Under the pieces are notes generated by a model. The model had not been told where the DNA came from. It did not search any database and was given only the letters and a program-made list of their open reading frames with translations. DNA of 64,000 bases from Thermobacillus sp. ZCTH02-B1 (GTDB lineage Bacteria > Bacillota > Bacilli > Paenibacillales > Paenibacillaceae). The stretch lies in NCBI RefSeq assembly GCF_002159085.1, contig NZ_LZRU01000010.1, positions 1-64,000 on the forward strand. The letters are read 5' to 3'. The position numbers and the translations under genes were made by a program. Below are positions 17,996 to 27,547 of this stretch, piece by piece. Position 1 is the stretch's first letter; each line of letters begins with the position of its first letter.

Positions 17996-19241
17996 ATCTC
18001 CTCATCACGATCGTCGCGTTGTGGCCGCCGAAGCCGAACGAGTTCGAAAGACCGGTCCGGACGTCCGACTTGCGCGCGGCGTTCGGCACATAATCGAGAT
18101 CGCACTCGGGATCCGGATGCTCCAGGTTGATCGTCGGCGGGATGACGCCGTTCTTGAGCGTCAGCGCCAGGATGACCGCCTCGATGCCGCCGGCCGCGCC
18201 GAGCAGATGGCCGGTCATCGATTTGGTCGAGCTGACGGCCAGCCTGTACGCGTGGTCGCCGAATGCCTGCTTGATCGCGATCGTCTCCGAACGGTCGCCG
18301 ACCGGCGTCGACGTGCCGTGGGCGTTGATGTAATCGATCGCTTCCGGTCCGATGCCGGCGTCCTTCAATGCGCGCAGCATGCATCGCGCCGCGCCGTCCG
18401 GATCCGGATCGGTGATGTGGTGCGCGTCGCCGCTCATGCCGTAGCCGATGACCTCGGCGTAAATGCGGGCACCGCGCTTCAGCGCGTGTTCCAGCGACTC
18501 AAGCACGAGCACGCCGGAGCCTTCGCCCATGACAAAACCGTCGCGCTCCGCGTCGAACGGACGGCTCGCCTTCTCCGGCTCGTCGTTGCGGGACGACATC
18601 GCGCGCATCGAGCAGAATCCGGCGAACCCGATCGGACGGATCGCCGCCTCCGCGCCGCCGCAGATCATGGCGTCCGCTTCGCCGCGCTGGATCAGCTTGA
18701 ACGAATCGCCGATCGAATGCGTGCCCGTCGCGCACGCGGTGACCGCCGTGGAGTTCGGCCCCTTCGCTCCGGTGAGGATCGAAATCTGGCCGGATGCCAT
18801 GTTCGCGATCATCATCGGTATGAAAAACGGGCTGACCCGCTTCGGTCCTTTCTCGATCAGGATGTTGTATTGCTCCTCCCAGGTGGAGAGCCCGCCGATG
18901 CCGCTGCCGACCATGACGCCGATGCGGTCGGGGTCGATGTTCACGCCGGGTTCGAGTCCGGCGTCCCGCATCGCCATCAGGCTGGCCGCGACGGCGAATT
19001 GCACGAAGCGGTCCATGCGCCGTGCTTCTTTCTTGTCCATGTAATCTTCGGGCTTGAAATCCTTGATCTCGGCCGCAATTTGCGTCGGAAATTCCGAGGC
19101 GTCGAACGCTTCGACGCGCGTCACACCCGACTTGCCGGCGACGAGATTGCTCCAGAACGTATCCAGGTCGCTGCCGAGCGCGGTGACGACCCCCATGCCG
19201 GTTACGACAACTCTCCGATTCAAACGCTTCACCTCTGTCAA
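17985..19241 (-). CDS. fabF: 3-oxoacyl-ACP synthase II
   Basis: FabF condenses malonyl-ACP with acyl-ACP in fatty-acid elongation. The 418-residue protein has the thiolase fold with catalytic Cys in [13 protein letters not shown] and the two His in [13 protein letters not shown] and [13 protein letters not shown], plus the end [14 protein letters not shown]. It lies between acpP and rnc. The start [15 protein letters not shown] is supported by the conserved VVVTGMG. Confidence 0.97.
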   Translation of the reverse strand: MTEVKRLNRRVVVTGMGVVTALGSDLDTFWSNLVAGKSGVTRVEAFDASEFPTQIAAEIKDFKPEDYMDKKEARRMDRFVQFAVAASLMAMRDAGLEPGVNIDPDRIGVMVGSGIGGLSTWEEQYNILIEKGPKRVSPFFIPMMIANMASGQISILTGAKGPNSTAVTACATGTHSIGDSFKLIQRGEADAMICGGAEAAIRPIGFAGFCSMRAMSSRNDEPEKASRPFDAERDGFVMGEGSGVLVLESLEHALKRGARIYAEVIGYGMSGDAHHITDPDPDGAARCMLRALKDAGIGPEAIDYINAHGTSTPVGDRSETIAIKQAFGDHAYRLAVSSTKSMTGHLLGAAGGIEAVILALTLKNGVIPPTINLEHPDPECDLDYVPNAARKSDVRTGLSNSFGFGGHNATIVMRRYEA

Positions 19242-19353
19242 CGGCCTCTGATCCCGGGGCGGCGCGAAGCCGCGTACGCAAAAGCCGCGCCGGCCTCATG
19301 GAACTGCAAGCGCATTCCGCATTGCGCGGAAGGAATCCCGGTAAAATGGAGCG

Positions 19354-19378
19354 AAGTCCCGTCTTGTCAACGGGACTT
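19354..19378 (-). terminator. Hairpin between acpP and fabF
   Basis: AAGTCCCGT pairs with ACGGGACTT across a 7-base loop, beginning 7 bp after the acpP stop codon. It could attenuate transcription so that ACP is made in excess over FabF, or protect the acpP mRNA end. No strong T-run follows directly. Confidence 0.5.
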
Positions 19379-19384
19379 ACGGGA

Positions 19385-19618
19385 CTAGGAATGCGATTCT
19401 ATGTAATTGACGACTTCACCCACCGTGGTAATCTTTTCTGCGTCTTCGTCGGATATTTCCATATCGAACTCGTCTTCCAGTTCCATGACGAGTTCCACGA
19501 CATCCAGGGAATCCGCGCCGAGGTCATCCTTGAAGCTCGCATCGAGCGTCACTTCCGACTCGTCCACGCCCAGCCGATCCACGACGATGCGCTTCACGCG
19601 TTCGAAAACGTCGGACAT
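19385..19618 (-). CDS. acpP: Acyl carrier protein
   Basis: ACP carries growing acyl chains on phosphopantetheine attached to the Ser of the [10 protein letters not shown] motif (about residue 37). The acidic 77-residue protein is canonical. The ATG at 19618 ([12 protein letters not shown]) has GGAGG with 8-bp spacing; an in-frame GTG three codons earlier overlaps the ribosome-binding site and is less likely. Confidence 0.98.
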   Translation of the reverse strand: MSDVFERVKRIVVDRLGVDESEVTLDASFKDDLGADSLDVVELVMELEDEFDMEISDEDAEKITTVGEVVNYIESHS

Positions 19619-19641
19619 CCGGCTCACCTCCTCTTCTCGGT

Positions 19642-19670
19642 ATTATAAGGGATTGTCCGCCAAATTGCCA
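19642..19670 (-). promoter_or_regulatory. Possible promoter before acpP
   Basis: On the minus strand a perfect TATAAT (19642-19647) lies 24 bp upstream of the ACP start. The -35 (TGGCAA at 17 bp) is weak. Confidence 0.35.
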
Positions 19671-19685
19671 TAGCCTGCGCGGACC

Positions 19686-20438
19686 TCAGCCCATGTACAT
19701 GCCTCCGTCCACATGAATCGTCTGACCGGTGATGTAGCTCGCGGCGTCGGAGGCGAGGAACCGGACGACGGACGCGACCTCCGCCGCCTGTCCGAACCGG
19801 GCGAGCGGAATCTGCCCGGCCATCCGGGTCTTGATGTCGTCGGACAGCTTGTCCGTCATGTCCGTCTCGATGAAGCCGGGGGCGACGCAGTTGACGGTGA
19901 TGCCGCGGGGCGCCAGCTCGCGCGCGGCCGACCGCGTCAATCCCATCACGCCCGCCTTCGCGGCGGCGTAGTTCGCCTGGCCGGCGTTGCCCATCGTGCC
20001 GACGACGGACGAGATGTTGATGATCCTCCCCGAGCGCTGCTTCATCATCGGGCGCGCAACCGCCCGAATGCCGTTAAATACGCCCTTCAGGTTCGTCTCG
20101 ATGACCTGGTCGAAATCCTCGTCCTTCATGCGCATGATTAAATTGTCCCGCGTGATGCCGGCATTATTCACCAGGATGTCGATCGTGCCGAACGCCGCCA
20201 GCACCTCTTCCACCATCCGTTCAAACGCTTCGGGCTTGCCGACATCCGCCTGCACGAGCAGCGCCCTGCGGCCGAGCGCCTCGACGGCGGCCGCCGTCTC
20301 CCGCGCCGCGCCTTCGCTTCCGGCGTAATTGATCGCCACGTCGGCGCCGGCCTCCGCGAGCGCGATCGCGATCGCGCGGCCGATGCCGCGGGACGCGCCC
20401 GTCACGAGCGCCTTCTTTCCTTCCAGGGACGCGAACAT
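19686..20438 (-). CDS. fabG: 3-oxoacyl-ACP reductase
   Basis: FabG reduces 3-ketoacyl-ACP with NADPH. The 250-residue SDR has [12 protein letters not shown] (cofactor, about 13-24), NNAGITRDN, the Ser-Tyr-Lys triad (NISSVVG ... [10 protein letters not shown]), and the end [14 protein letters not shown]. The start ATG at 20438 ([14 protein letters not shown]) has GGAGGG upstream. A further 22 codons are open upstream without similarity. Confidence 0.97.
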   Translation of the reverse strand: MFASLEGKKALVTGASRGIGRAIAIALAEAGADVAINYAGSEGAARETAAAVEALGRRALLVQADVGKPEAFERMVEEVLAAFGTIDILVNNAGITRDNLIMRMKDEDFDQVIETNLKGVFNGIRAVARPMMKQRSGRIINISSVVGTMGNAGQANYAAAKAGVMGLTRSAARELAPRGITVNCVAPGFIETDMTDKLSDDIKTRMAGQIPLARFGQAAEVASVVRFLASDAASYITGQTIHVDGGMYMG

Positions 20439-20475
20439 GTGGGGGACCCTCCTCTCGTTTGTCCGGCGCCCGGCG

Positions 20476-21411
20476 TCAGGGCGCCAGCGCGGCCAGCGCC
20501 GCATCCAGCGCGGCCAGACTGTTCACGGTATGGATGGCGACGGACCCCGCCGTCTTCCGGATGAGTCCGGTGAGCACCGATCCGGAGCCGATTTCGACGA
20601 ACGTGTCGACGCCGAGGGCCTTCAGCCGGCGCACGGTGTCCTCCCACAGGACGGGAGCGGTGACCTGCTCTTTCAGCAGGCGGCGGATTTCGGCCGCCGA
20701 CGTCACCGGCTCCGCCGTCACGTTGGCGATGACCGGCACTTCCGCATCCCGCATCTCCAGCGCGTCCAGCACCTCGCCGAGCCGCTCGGCCGCCGGCTCC
20801 ATGAGCGGCGAATGGAACGGGCCGCTCACCTCGAGCGGGATGACCCGCTTCGCGCCCGCTTCCCTGCCGCGCTCGGCGACTGCCCGCACGCCTTCCGCCG
20901 TGCCGGACACGACGATCTGGCCCGGACAGTTCACGTTGGCGAGCACGACGAGTCCCTTCTCGGCGCTGATCGCCTCGCACAGCTTCGCCAGGGCTTCGCG
21001 GTCGGCGCCGAGCACGGCCGCCATCGCGCCCTTCCCCGCCGGCACCGCTTCCTCCATGAATTCGCCGCGGCGCCGCACCGCGCGCACCGCGTCCTCGAAG
21101 GCGAGGACGCCGGATGCGACCAGCGCGCTGTATTCGCCGAGGCTGTGGCCGGCGACGTAGTCCGGCTTCACCCGGTCCCGGATCAGCTCGAGCAGCGCCG
21201 CGCTCACCGTCAGCAGCGCCGGCTGCGTGTTTACCGTAAGCTTCAGCGCTTCCTCCGGACCTTCGAAGATGATCCTGCTCAGCTCAAACCCGAGCGCCCG
21301 GTCCGCCCGTTCGAAAATCGCCCGCGCCGCCGGCGACGCGTCGTACGCGTCCTTCCCCATGCCGACCGCCTGCGCGCCCTGGCCGGGGAACACGAATGCA
21401 GTTTTGCCCAT
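20476..21411 (-). CDS. fabD: Malonyl-CoA:ACP transacylase
   Basis: FabD transfers malonyl groups from CoA to ACP. The 311-residue protein starts [19 protein letters not shown] and has the active-site [14 protein letters not shown] (Ser near 91) and the catalytic His in [10 protein letters not shown]. It lies between fabH and fabG in a fabH-fabD-fabG-acpP-fabF order. Confidence 0.97.
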   Translation of the reverse strand: MGKTAFVFPGQGAQAVGMGKDAYDASPAARAIFERADRALGFELSRIIFEGPEEALKLTVNTQPALLTVSAALLELIRDRVKPDYVAGHSLGEYSALVASGVLAFEDAVRAVRRRGEFMEEAVPAGKGAMAAVLGADREALAKLCEAISAEKGLVVLANVNCPGQIVVSGTAEGVRAVAERGREAGAKRVIPLEVSGPFHSPLMEPAAERLGEVLDALEMRDAEVPVIANVTAEPVTSAAEIRRLLKEQVTAPVLWEDTVRRLKALGVDTFVEIGSGSVLTGLIRKTAGSVAIHTVNSLAALDAALAALAP

Positions 21412-21441
21412 TGCCTCATGCCTCCGCTTCCCGACGATTGA

Positions 21442-22422
21442 CTACCAGATGAGGACGGACGCGCCCCAGGTCAGCCCGCCGCCGAAACCGACGAGCACGA
21501 GGCAATCCCCTTCGCGAATCCGTCCCTGCTCGACCGCTTCCGCAAGCGCGATCGGGATCGAAGCCGCGGAGGCGTTGCCGTAGCGGTCGAGATTGATCAT
21601 GCATTTCTCCTCCGGCAGTTCCAGCCGGCTGAGCGCCGCCTGGATGATCCGGATGTTCGCCTGGTGCGGCACGAGCAGGTCGACGTCCTTTTTGTCGATC
21701 CCCGCCTTCCGGAGCGCCTCCTCCGCCACGCTGCCCATGATGCGCACCGCGAACCGGAACACCTCGTTGCCGGCCATCTGGATGTAGTGCGCCCTGCTCT
21801 CCACCGTCTCGGCCGAAGCCGGCAGGCGGGAGCCGCCGCCCGCCACCTTGAGCAGCGGGCCGCCGGAGCCGTCCGCGCCCAGCTCGAACGAGCGGAATCC
21901 CCGCCCCTCCGGAACCTCGCCGAGCACGACCGCACCCGCGCCGTCGCCGAACAGGATGCAGGTGTTCCGGTCCGTGTAATCCGTGATGCGCGACAGGCAT
22001 TCCGCGCCGACGACGAGCGCGTTCCGGTACATGCCGCTTTTCAGCATGCCGACGGCCGTCGCCAGGGCGTAGATGAAGCCGGAGCAGGCCGCCGACAGGT
22101 CGAACGCCGCGGCCTTGCGCGCCCCGAGCTTGTCCTGGAGGATGCAGGCCGTCGACGGGAAGAACATGTCCGGCGTGATCGTTGCGACGATGATGAGATC
22201 CACGTCTTCGGGTTTGAGCTTCGCCGACCCGAGCGCCCGGACCGCCGCCTCGTAGGCGAGATCCGACGTCGCCTGATCCTCCGCGGCGATGCGCCGCTCG
22301 CGGATGCCGGTCCGCGTCACGATCCATTCGTCGTTCGTGTCGACCATTTTCTCGAGATCGCCGTTCGTCAAAATCCGGTCGGGCACGTACATGCCCGTTC
22401 CGATAATGCCTACCGCCTTCAT
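21442..22422 (-). CDS. fabH: 3-oxoacyl-ACP synthase III
   Basis: FabH starts fatty-acid synthesis by condensing an acyl-CoA with malonyl-ACP. The 326-residue protein from [14 protein letters not shown] has the catalytic Cys in LSAACSGFIYAL (about 112), His in VPHQANIRII and Asn in YGNASAASIP. The ATG at 22422 overlaps the plsX stop codon (ATGA), so the two are coupled. Confidence 0.97.
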   Translation of the reverse strand: MKAVGIIGTGMYVPDRILTNGDLEKMVDTNDEWIVTRTGIRERRIAAEDQATSDLAYEAAVRALGSAKLKPEDVDLIIVATITPDMFFPSTACILQDKLGARKAAAFDLSAACSGFIYALATAVGMLKSGMYRNALVVGAECLSRITDYTDRNTCILFGDGAGAVVLGEVPEGRGFRSFELGADGSGGPLLKVAGGGSRLPASAETVESRAHYIQMAGNEVFRFAVRIMGSVAEEALRKAGIDKKDVDLLVPHQANIRIIQAALSRLELPEEKCMINLDRYGNASAASIPIALAEAVEQGRIREGDCLVLVGFGGGLTWGASVLIW

Positions 22423-23426
22423 CCGCCGGATCCTTCCTTCCCGCTGATATGGTCCGCGATCGCGCGGATCAGTCCGTGCCGGACCGCGTCGCGCGCCTGG
22501 CGGATGCCGTTGCGGAACGCCCGCGCGTCGGACGAGCCGTGGCATTTCACAACGATGCCGGCAAGTCCCAAAAGCGGCGCCCCGCCGTATTCCTTGTAGT
22601 CCATCTTGCGCCGGAGACGGTTCAGTCCCGGCTTCACGACGGCCGCGGCCAGCTTCGAGATCGCGTTCTTCGTGAACGCGCGCTTCAGCTCGCCCATGAT
22701 GAGCGCGGCCGCGCCTTCGAACGATTTCAGCATGACGTTGCCGGAAAATCCGTCGCAGACGAGCACGTCGCACGCGCGTTGCAGCACGTCCCGCGCCTCG
22801 ATGTTGCCCGCGAACCGGATGTCCGGATCGGCGCTGATGAGACCGTACGCCTCCTTCATGAGCTCGGTCCCCTTGCCTTCCTCCGTGCCGACGTTGAGCA
22901 GGCCGACGCGCGGCTGCTCCATGCCGTGCACGAGCTTCCGGTACAGGCTGCCCATCACCGCGTACATGTAGAGATGCTCCGGACGGGCCTCGACATTGGC
23001 GCCGAGATCGAGCGCGAGCACGCCGACGTCGTCCGTCGAGGGAATCGTCTGCGCCAGCGCCGGCCGCTCGATGCCGGGAATCCGTCCGACGACGAGCAAG
23101 CCGGCCGCCATGAGGGCGCCGGTGTTGCCGGCGGACAGCATCGCGTCCGCCTCGCCCTCCTTCACCATGCGGGCCGCGACGACCATGGAAGCGTCCTTCT
23201 TGCGCCGAACCGCGCGCACCGGCTCTTCATCCGGGCCGATCGCCTCGGACGCATGCCGGAGTTCCACGTTCGGCGGCTTGCGGCCGTTCACGAGCGGCCC
23301 GACCCGTTGTTCGTCGCCGACGAGCACGAACGACGTATCCGGCCATTCGGTTGCCGCCTCCAGCACGCCCTTCACCGCTTCCTCCGGCGCAAGGTCTCCT
23401 CCCATGGCATCAATCGCGATCCGCAA
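22419..23426 (-). CDS. plsX: Phosphate acyltransferase PlsX
   Basis: PlsX makes acyl-phosphate from acyl-ACP, the donor for PlsY in phospholipid synthesis. Motifs: [19 protein letters not shown] at the start, [21 protein letters not shown], and [12 protein letters not shown]. The most likely start is a TTG at 23426 with GGAGGAGGGG upstream; an ATG six codons earlier (23444) has a poorer site. Either way the 5' end overlaps fapR. Confidence 0.96.
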   Translation of the reverse strand: MRIAIDAMGGDLAPEEAVKGVLEAATEWPDTSFVLVGDEQRVGPLVNGRKPPNVELRHASEAIGPDEEPVRAVRRKKDASMVVAARMVKEGEADAMLSAGNTGALMAAGLLVVGRIPGIERPALAQTIPSTDDVGVLALDLGANVEARPEHLYMYAVMGSLYRKLVHGMEQPRVGLLNVGTEEGKGTELMKEAYGLISADPDIRFAGNIEARDVLQRACDVLVCDGFSGNVMLKSFEGAAALIMGELKRAFTKNAISKLAAAVVKPGLNRLRRKMDYKEYGGAPLLGLAGIVVKCHGSSDARAFRNGIRQARDAVRHGLIRAIADHISGKEGSGG

Positions 23427-24009
23427 GCCGATCCCCTCCTCCATCCTGCTGCGCTCCGGCAGATCGAACGATCAGAAAGTTGCCCTGGAACACCATCTCT
23501 TCTCCGACATAGGTGGCGACTTCCACCCTCGCCTTCCGCTTGCCCGAGGAACGGACGTACGCCTTCGCGATGCATTTTTCTCCCAGACGGACCGGCCGGA
23601 TGAACCGGATGTCGGCCGTCGCCGTAAGCGCCACCTCGTCGTTGATGACGGCCACGGCGAGCGAGTTCGCCTGCGCGAACAGATGGTGGCCGCGCGCGAT
23701 GCCGGTTCGGGAGAAGACGTGCTCCTTCCGGATCTCGAAGATCGAGATGCCGCTCCGGTCGAGCTGGAGATCGACGATCTCGCCGATCACTTCGTGCAGC
23801 GGCAGCGATCGGACGGCGTCGAACGAACGCTCGGCCATCAGCTTGATCCGCTCGCGCAGCTCGGGAATGCCGAGCTCCAGCCGGTCGAGGCGGATCGTCT
23901 GGATGCTGACTTTCAGGAGCCGCGTCAGCTCGCGGTCCGTGATGAACGGATTGTCCTCGATGAGACGGGCCAGCCGCCGGTGCCGCTCCTTTTTCGGCAG
24001 ACGTTCCAC
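23410..24009 (-). CDS. fapR: FapR, repressor of fatty-acid and phospholipid genes
   Basis: FapR represses lipid-synthesis genes and is released by malonyl-CoA. The 199-residue protein has an N-terminal HTH ([20 protein letters not shown]), the linker helix [17 protein letters not shown], and a hot-dog effector domain ([16 protein letters not shown], residues about 105-180). The GTG start at 24009 has AAGGCGGTG with 7-bp spacing and gives the family length; an ATG 16 codons earlier is less likely because the operator overlaps it. It heads the fapR-plsX-fabH-fabD-fabG operon. Confidence 0.95.
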   Translation of the reverse strand: MERLPKKERHRRLARLIEDNPFITDRELTRLLKVSIQTIRLDRLELGIPELRERIKLMAERSFDAVRSLPLHEVIGEIVDLQLDRSGISIFEIRKEHVFSRTGIARGHHLFAQANSLAVAVINDEVALTATADIRFIRPVRLGEKCIAKAYVRSSGKRKARVEVATYVGEEMVFQGNFLIVRSAGAQQDGGGDRLADRD

Positions 24010-24052
24010 AGGATAGCACCGCCTTTGCGATCTGGGAATGTAGGCCCCTCTT

Positions 24053-24069
24053 AACACCAGGTACTAAAA
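24053..24069 (-). promoter_or_regulatory. FapR operator
   Basis: On the minus strand TTAGTACCTGGTGTTAA closely matches the known FapR box (TTAGTACCTGNTACTAA type). One half-site is intact (TTAGTACC) and the other has diverged. It lies just downstream of a -10 TATACT (24074-24079) and 44 bp before the fapR start, where binding would block its own transcription. Confidence 0.85.
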
Positions 24070-24073
24070 CCAG

Positions 24074-24103
24074 TATAAAGGAAAAGCCGCGCCGGAAGCA
24101 ATC
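24074..24103 (-). promoter_or_regulatory. Promoter for fapR operon
   Basis: The -10 TATACT at 24074-24079 has a weak -35 TTGCTT 18 bp upstream. Its transcription start would fall inside the FapR box. Confidence 0.5.
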
Positions 24104-24130
24104 CGGAAACGTTCCGCGGCCATCGCCGGC

Positions 24131-24164
24131 AAAAAAACAGCACCTCACCGGCCGATGAAGTGCT
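24131..24164 (-). terminator. Rho-independent terminator after rpmF
   Basis: On the minus strand AGCACTTCA pairs with TGAGGTGCT around an 8-base loop and is followed by GTTTTTTT. It directly follows the rpmF stop codon and separates this operon from fapR. Confidence 0.9.
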
Positions 24165-24175
24165 TGCTTTCCGCT

Positions 24176-24349
24176 TTACTGCTTGATGATCTCTTTCGTC
24201 TTGTAATAACCGCACACCTTGCAGACGTGGTGCGCGAGCTTCAGCTCTCCGCATTGGTCGCATTTGACCATGCCCGGGACCGTCAGCTTGAAGTGCGTAC
24301 GGCGTTTGTCGCGGCGAGCCTTCGACGTTTTCCTGAATGGTACCGCCAT
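24176..24349 (-). CDS. rpmF: 50S ribosomal protein L32
   Basis: The 57-residue protein starts [17 protein letters not shown] and has the zinc-binding pairs CDQC and CKVC. GGAGGTGGGACAG precedes the ATG at 24349; the in-frame GTG three codons upstream is less likely. It follows yceD, as usual. Confidence 0.98.
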   Translation of the reverse strand: MAVPFRKTSKARRDKRRTHFKLTVPGMVKCDQCGELKLAHHVCKVCGYYKTKEIIKQ

Positions 24350-24413
24350 CTGTCCCACCTCCTTCGAAAGTCGCGCGAATCGGGTGATTCCTTCCGCGGC
24401 CCGAGGGCCGTCG

Positions 24414-24923
24414 TCAGCCCGGGAACAGGTCCTTCAGCGCGGCCAGCCGCGGATCGACCGGCGTGCGGTCGCAGCCGCACTCCCCTTCGTTCAAATCCTT
24501 GCCGCATTCGGGACAGAGGCCCTTGCAGTCTTCCGCGCAGAGCGGAACGAGCGGCAGCTCGAGCTGCACGGCTTCCTCCACGTACGGCGTCAAATCGATC
24601 TCGTTGTTCGCTGACGGAATGAACGAGTCCGCTTCCTCTTCGGTCTGCGGCTCCCCGCCCACGATGAAGTGCTCCCGGAACGGGACGGCGACATGGACCG
24701 GAACCGGCTTCAGGCAGCGCGAGCACGGCATCGTCAAATCGAGCTCCAGCCCGCCTTCGACGAGCGCCACGCCTTCCTGCACTCCCTGCGCCCGGAGCTC
24801 GACCCGGAGCGGTCCGGCTTCGATCACGTCCCGCCTTCCCTTGAACAGCCCCGACACGTCCAGCGTCTCGCGGATGGTCCGCGGAACGCCGCTTGCGTTC
24901 AGTTCGTGCACATGGATTTTCAC
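24414..24923 (-). CDS. yceD: YceD/YlbN family DUF177 protein
   Basis: DUF177 proteins lie upstream of rpmF in most bacteria and have been linked to 23S rRNA processing. The 169-residue protein has the family C-terminal metal-site pattern ([19 protein letters not shown], about residues 125-143). The GTG at 24923 ([12 protein letters not shown]) has GGAGTGAT upstream and fits family starts better than an ATG seven codons earlier. Confidence 0.93.
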   Translation of the reverse strand: MKIHVHELNASGVPRTIRETLDVSGLFKGRRDVIEAGPLRVELRAQGVQEGVALVEGGLELDLTMPCSRCLKPVPVHVAVPFREHFIVGGEPQTEEEADSFIPSANNEIDLTPYVEEAVQLELPLVPLCAEDCKGLCPECGKDLNEGECGCDRTPVDPRLAALKDLFPG

Positions 24924-24949
24924 AGGATCACTCCAAACAAACAAAAGTA

Positions 24950-24979
24950 ATTATAGCGATCCGCTTCGCGTTTTGTCAA
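24950..24979 (-). promoter_or_regulatory. SigmaA promoter for yceD-rpmF
   Basis: On the minus strand a perfect TTGACA (24974-24979) is 18 bp from a perfect TATAAT (24950-24955), about 30 bp before the yceD start. Confidence 0.8.
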
Positions 24980-25001
24980 CATTTGCACCGTGTGTTATGG
25001 T
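24973..25001 (+). promoter_or_regulatory. Possible divergent promoter for tmcAL
   Basis: TTGTCA (24973-24978) and TATGGT (24996-25001) are spaced by 17 bp, overlapping the yceD promoter on the other strand. Two divergent promoters would share this 30-bp region. Confidence 0.45.
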
Positions 25002-25044
25002 TATAGCAGATCCTGTCTTGTTATGCGTCGCGGGGGGGAAAACG

Positions 25045-26331
25045 ATGCGTACCGTCGGCGTCATCGTGGAGTACAACCCGTTCCACAACGGCCACCGGCA
25101 CCATCTCGTCGAATCCGTGCGCGCGACCGGCGCGGACGCCGTCGTCGCGGTGATGAGCGGCCATTTCCTGCAGCGGGGCGAGCCCGCGCTGATGGACAAA
25201 TGGGCCCGGGCCGAGACGGCGCTGCGCAGCGGGTGCGATCTCGTCATCGAGCTGCCCGTCGCCTACGCGACGAGCGCGGCCGAATGGTTCGCGTACGGCG
25301 CCGTCGGCCTGCTCGATGCGACGGGCGTTGTCGACTGCTTCTGCTTCGGCAGCGAGAGCGGCGACATCGGGACGCTCCTGCGCATCGCCGCGCTCGCCGC
25401 GGACGAGCCCGCGGATGTGCGCGACCGGATTGCCGCGGGGCTGGATGCCGGGATGAGCTTCCCGGACGCATACAGCGCCGCGCTGCGCCAGGGGCTTGCG
25501 GCGCGCGGCGACGCCGGGGCGGCCGCGTTTCCGCTCGAGCAGCCGAACAACACGCTCGGCCTCCACTACCTGATCGCGCTGAGGCGGCTGGGCAGCCGCA
25601 TGGAGCCGCACACGATCCGTCGCGTGCAGGCCGGCTATCACGACGCGGACGCGCCCTCCGGTTCGATCGCGAGCGCGACGGCGCTGCGACGGCTCCTCTT
25701 CGGGAGCGGCCGGCCGGAGGCGATCGCGCCGTACGTGCCGGAGCCCACACTGGCCGTGCTGCGGCGCGAATGGGAAGCCGGGCGGGCGCCGATGGGCTGG
25801 CACGCCTTCGCGGCACCGTTGTTCCACCTGCTGCTCAGACTCGACGAGGCGGAACTCGCCGGGTACCGCGACGTCGGCGAAGGGCTCGAATACCGGATCC
25901 GGCGCGCGCTGCCCGAACTGAAGCGGCTCGATGTCGACGAGCTGATCGCCCTCGTCAAGACGAAGCGCTACACCCGCACGCGGCTGCAGCGCGCGCTCAC
26001 CGCCGTGCTGCTCGGCATCCGCAAGGACGACTGGAACCCCGGCGCGCTCGCGGAGGGGCTCGCCTACATCCGCGTGCTCGGCTTCACGCCGAAGGGACGC
26101 GAGCTGCTCCGGCGGATGCGGAAAAACGCGAAGCTGCCCGTCCTGCTCAGCGCGGCGGGCGGCGCGCAGGCCGGGCTGTCCGGCGCGGGGGAGCGATACC
26201 TGGAGCTGGACGCGAAGGCGACGGGCCTCTACGCCCTCGCCGCCGGCGCCCGGGATCCGCGGGCGCTGCTCCGGGACTACTACGAGCCGCCGGTCATCGT
26301 GGAAGAGCCCGATCTCCGCGCAACAGACTGA
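25045..26331 (+). CDS. tmcAL: tRNA(Met) cytidine acetate ligase TmcAL (YlbM)
   Basis: TmcAL uses ATP and acetate to make N4-acetylcytidine in elongator tRNA-Met. The 428-residue protein starts MRTVGVIVEYNPFHNGHRHH, the nucleotidyltransferase-fold motif, followed by SGHFLQRGEPALMDKWAR and ELPVAYATSAAEWFA. The start ATG has a run of seven G as ribosome-binding site. The last 38 bp overlap, tail to tail, with ylbL on the other strand. Confidence 0.95.
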   Translation: MRTVGVIVEYNPFHNGHRHHLVESVRATGADAVVAVMSGHFLQRGEPALMDKWARAETALRSGCDLVIELPVAYATSAAEWFAYGAVGLLDATGVVDCFCFGSESGDIGTLLRIAALAADEPADVRDRIAAGLDAGMSFPDAYSAALRQGLAARGDAGAAAFPLEQPNNTLGLHYLIALRRLGSRMEPHTIRRVQAGYHDADAPSGSIASATALRRLLFGSGRPEAIAPYVPEPTLAVLRREWEAGRAPMGWHAFAAPLFHLLLRLDEAELAGYRDVGEGLEYRIRRALPELKRLDVDELIALVKTKRYTRTRLQRALTAVLLGIRKDDWNPGALAEGLAYIRVLGFTPKGRELLRRMRKNAKLPVLLSAAGGAQAGLSGAGERYLELDAKATGLYALAAGARDPRALLRDYYEPPVIVEEPDLRATD

Positions 26332-27454
26332 GCGCGTCTTCCAGCGTGCGCACGCCGGCGACGGACATGCCGCCGCCTTCGGATTCCGCCGCCTCGGCGG
26401 CCTCCGCCCGGTTCGCCTCCGGCACGAGGAACAGGTCGGCGCCGGCGCGCGCGGCGGCGATCGCCTTCAATCCGGCGCCCCCAACCGCGCCGACGGCGCC
26501 CGACGGCTCGATCGTGCCGGTGGCGGCGATGCGGCGCCCGCCGGCGAGGGGTTCCCCGGTGAGTTGCCCGTAGATATGGAGCGCAAGCGGCAGCCCCGCC
26601 GACGGCCCGGCGAGGCCGCCGGTGTCGATCGCGACGCGAAGGCCGGGATCCTCCGGCCGGACCGCGAAGCGTTCGGTGAGCTCCGCTCCGGCGAGGCGGC
26701 GCGGCGCGGACGCGGCGGTTGCAACCGTGCCGGCTCCGGATCCGGCGGTTCCATCCGCGGCGAATCGTCCCGCGGTGCCCGATCCGGCGGTTCCATCCGC
26801 GGCGGTGCCGTCCGGTGCGCTTTCCTCCGCCGCGCCTTCGTCCGCGGCGACATATACGGTGAACGCGCGGCCGTCGCGCATCACGGTCAGTTCCGCGTTC
26901 CGGCCGGCGCGGACCCCGAGCGCATCGGCGAGCTCGTCCAGCCCGCGCACGGCGGCGCCGTCCACGGCCGCGATCCGGTCTCCGGCCCTGAGCCGCCCGG
27001 CGCCCCGCACGACGTAGACCCCGTCCGGAACCGCCTCGTACCGCACGCCGGCCGCCCGGAACGCCGCCATCAGCGCCTTCGCGTGCGACTCCTCCGTCAG
27101 CACGGCCATCCGCCGCCTGTACTCCTCTCCGCTCTCACCCCGGAACACCGACCGCCTTGCGTGCGCTTCCCGATCCCGCCGCCACGCGGACGAGATGACC
27201 TGCCACGGCGCGGCCCGATCGCGCAGGTACACCGTCGCGAGCAGCCACCCGTCCCGCGCTTCCGACTCCGGCGCTTTCCGGTCCGGCCGTTCCCTTTTTT
27301 CCACCGTCACGAGCTCATCCGCCGGCACGACGATCCCCGGCTCGTACAGGACATACGGCGTCGGCGCCGCGAACAGGAACAGCACGGCCGCTCCCGCGGC
27401 CAGTCCCCACCCGAACGCCGTCCTTGCCGGTCCCGGTTTCGGCCATCCCGGCAC
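26294..27454 (-). CDS. ylbL: YlbL: membrane-anchored PDZ and Lon-like protease
   Basis: The 386-residue protein has an N-terminal membrane anchor (about 15-35), an extracellular PDZ domain (about 140-205, YVVRGAGRLRAGDRIAAVDG), and a Lon-type serine protease domain (about 255-350) with Ser in GGLAGPSAGLPLAL and Lys in VGGAGLKAIAAARA. In B. subtilis YlbL helps remove the division inhibitor YneA after DNA damage. Between PDZ and protease is an Ala/Gly/Thr/Asp-rich insert (about 205-250) with a 14-residue repeat. It is divergent from ylbJ. Confidence 0.92.
   Translation of the reverse strand: MPGWPKPGPARTAFGWGLAAGAAVLFLFAAPTPYVLYEPGIVVPADELVTVEKRERPDRKAPESEARDGWLLATVYLRDRAAPWQVISSAWRRDREAHARRSVFRGESGEEYRRRMAVLTEESHAKALMAAFRAAGVRYEAVPDGVYVVRGAGRLRAGDRIAAVDGAAVRGLDELADALGVRAGRNAELTVMRDGRAFTVYVAADEGAAEESAPDGTAADGTAGSGTAGRFAADGTAGSGAGTVATAASAPRRLAGAELTERFAVRPEDPGLRVAIDTGGLAGPSAGLPLALHIYGQLTGEPLAGGRRIAATGTIEPSGAVGAVGGAGLKAIAAARAGADLFLVPEANRAEAAEAAESEGGGMSVAGVRTLEDALSLLRGDRALPR
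26739..26804 (-). repeat. 24-bp direct repeat inside the ylbL linker
   Basis: The same 24 bases occur at 26739-26762 and 26781-26804 with a 42-bp period. This is 14 codons and encodes the repeated ADGTAGSG segment of the YlbL linker. Confidence 0.8.
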
Positions 27455-27473
27455 CCCGAACGCCTCCTTTCCG

Positions 27474-27502
27474 GTCTATTCGCCGGCTCGTCCGCGTACA
27501 TT
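27474..27502 (+). promoter_or_regulatory. SigmaE-like promoter for ylbJ
   Basis: GTCTATT (27474-27480) and CGTACATT (27495-27502) are spaced by 14 bp. They match the mother-cell sigmaE consensus at 5 of 7 and 7 of 8 positions. B. subtilis ylbJ is sigmaE-dependent, which fits; the match is by eye only. Confidence 0.55.
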
Positions 27503-27547
27503 GAACTGATGCGACTTGTCCGGATCCCGCCGAAGGAGGTTGGCCGC

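Noticed and set aside
23410..24057. FapR starting at the upstream ATG (24057)
   Set aside because: The longer start overlaps the FapR operator and has no ribosome-binding site; the GTG at 24009 fits better.
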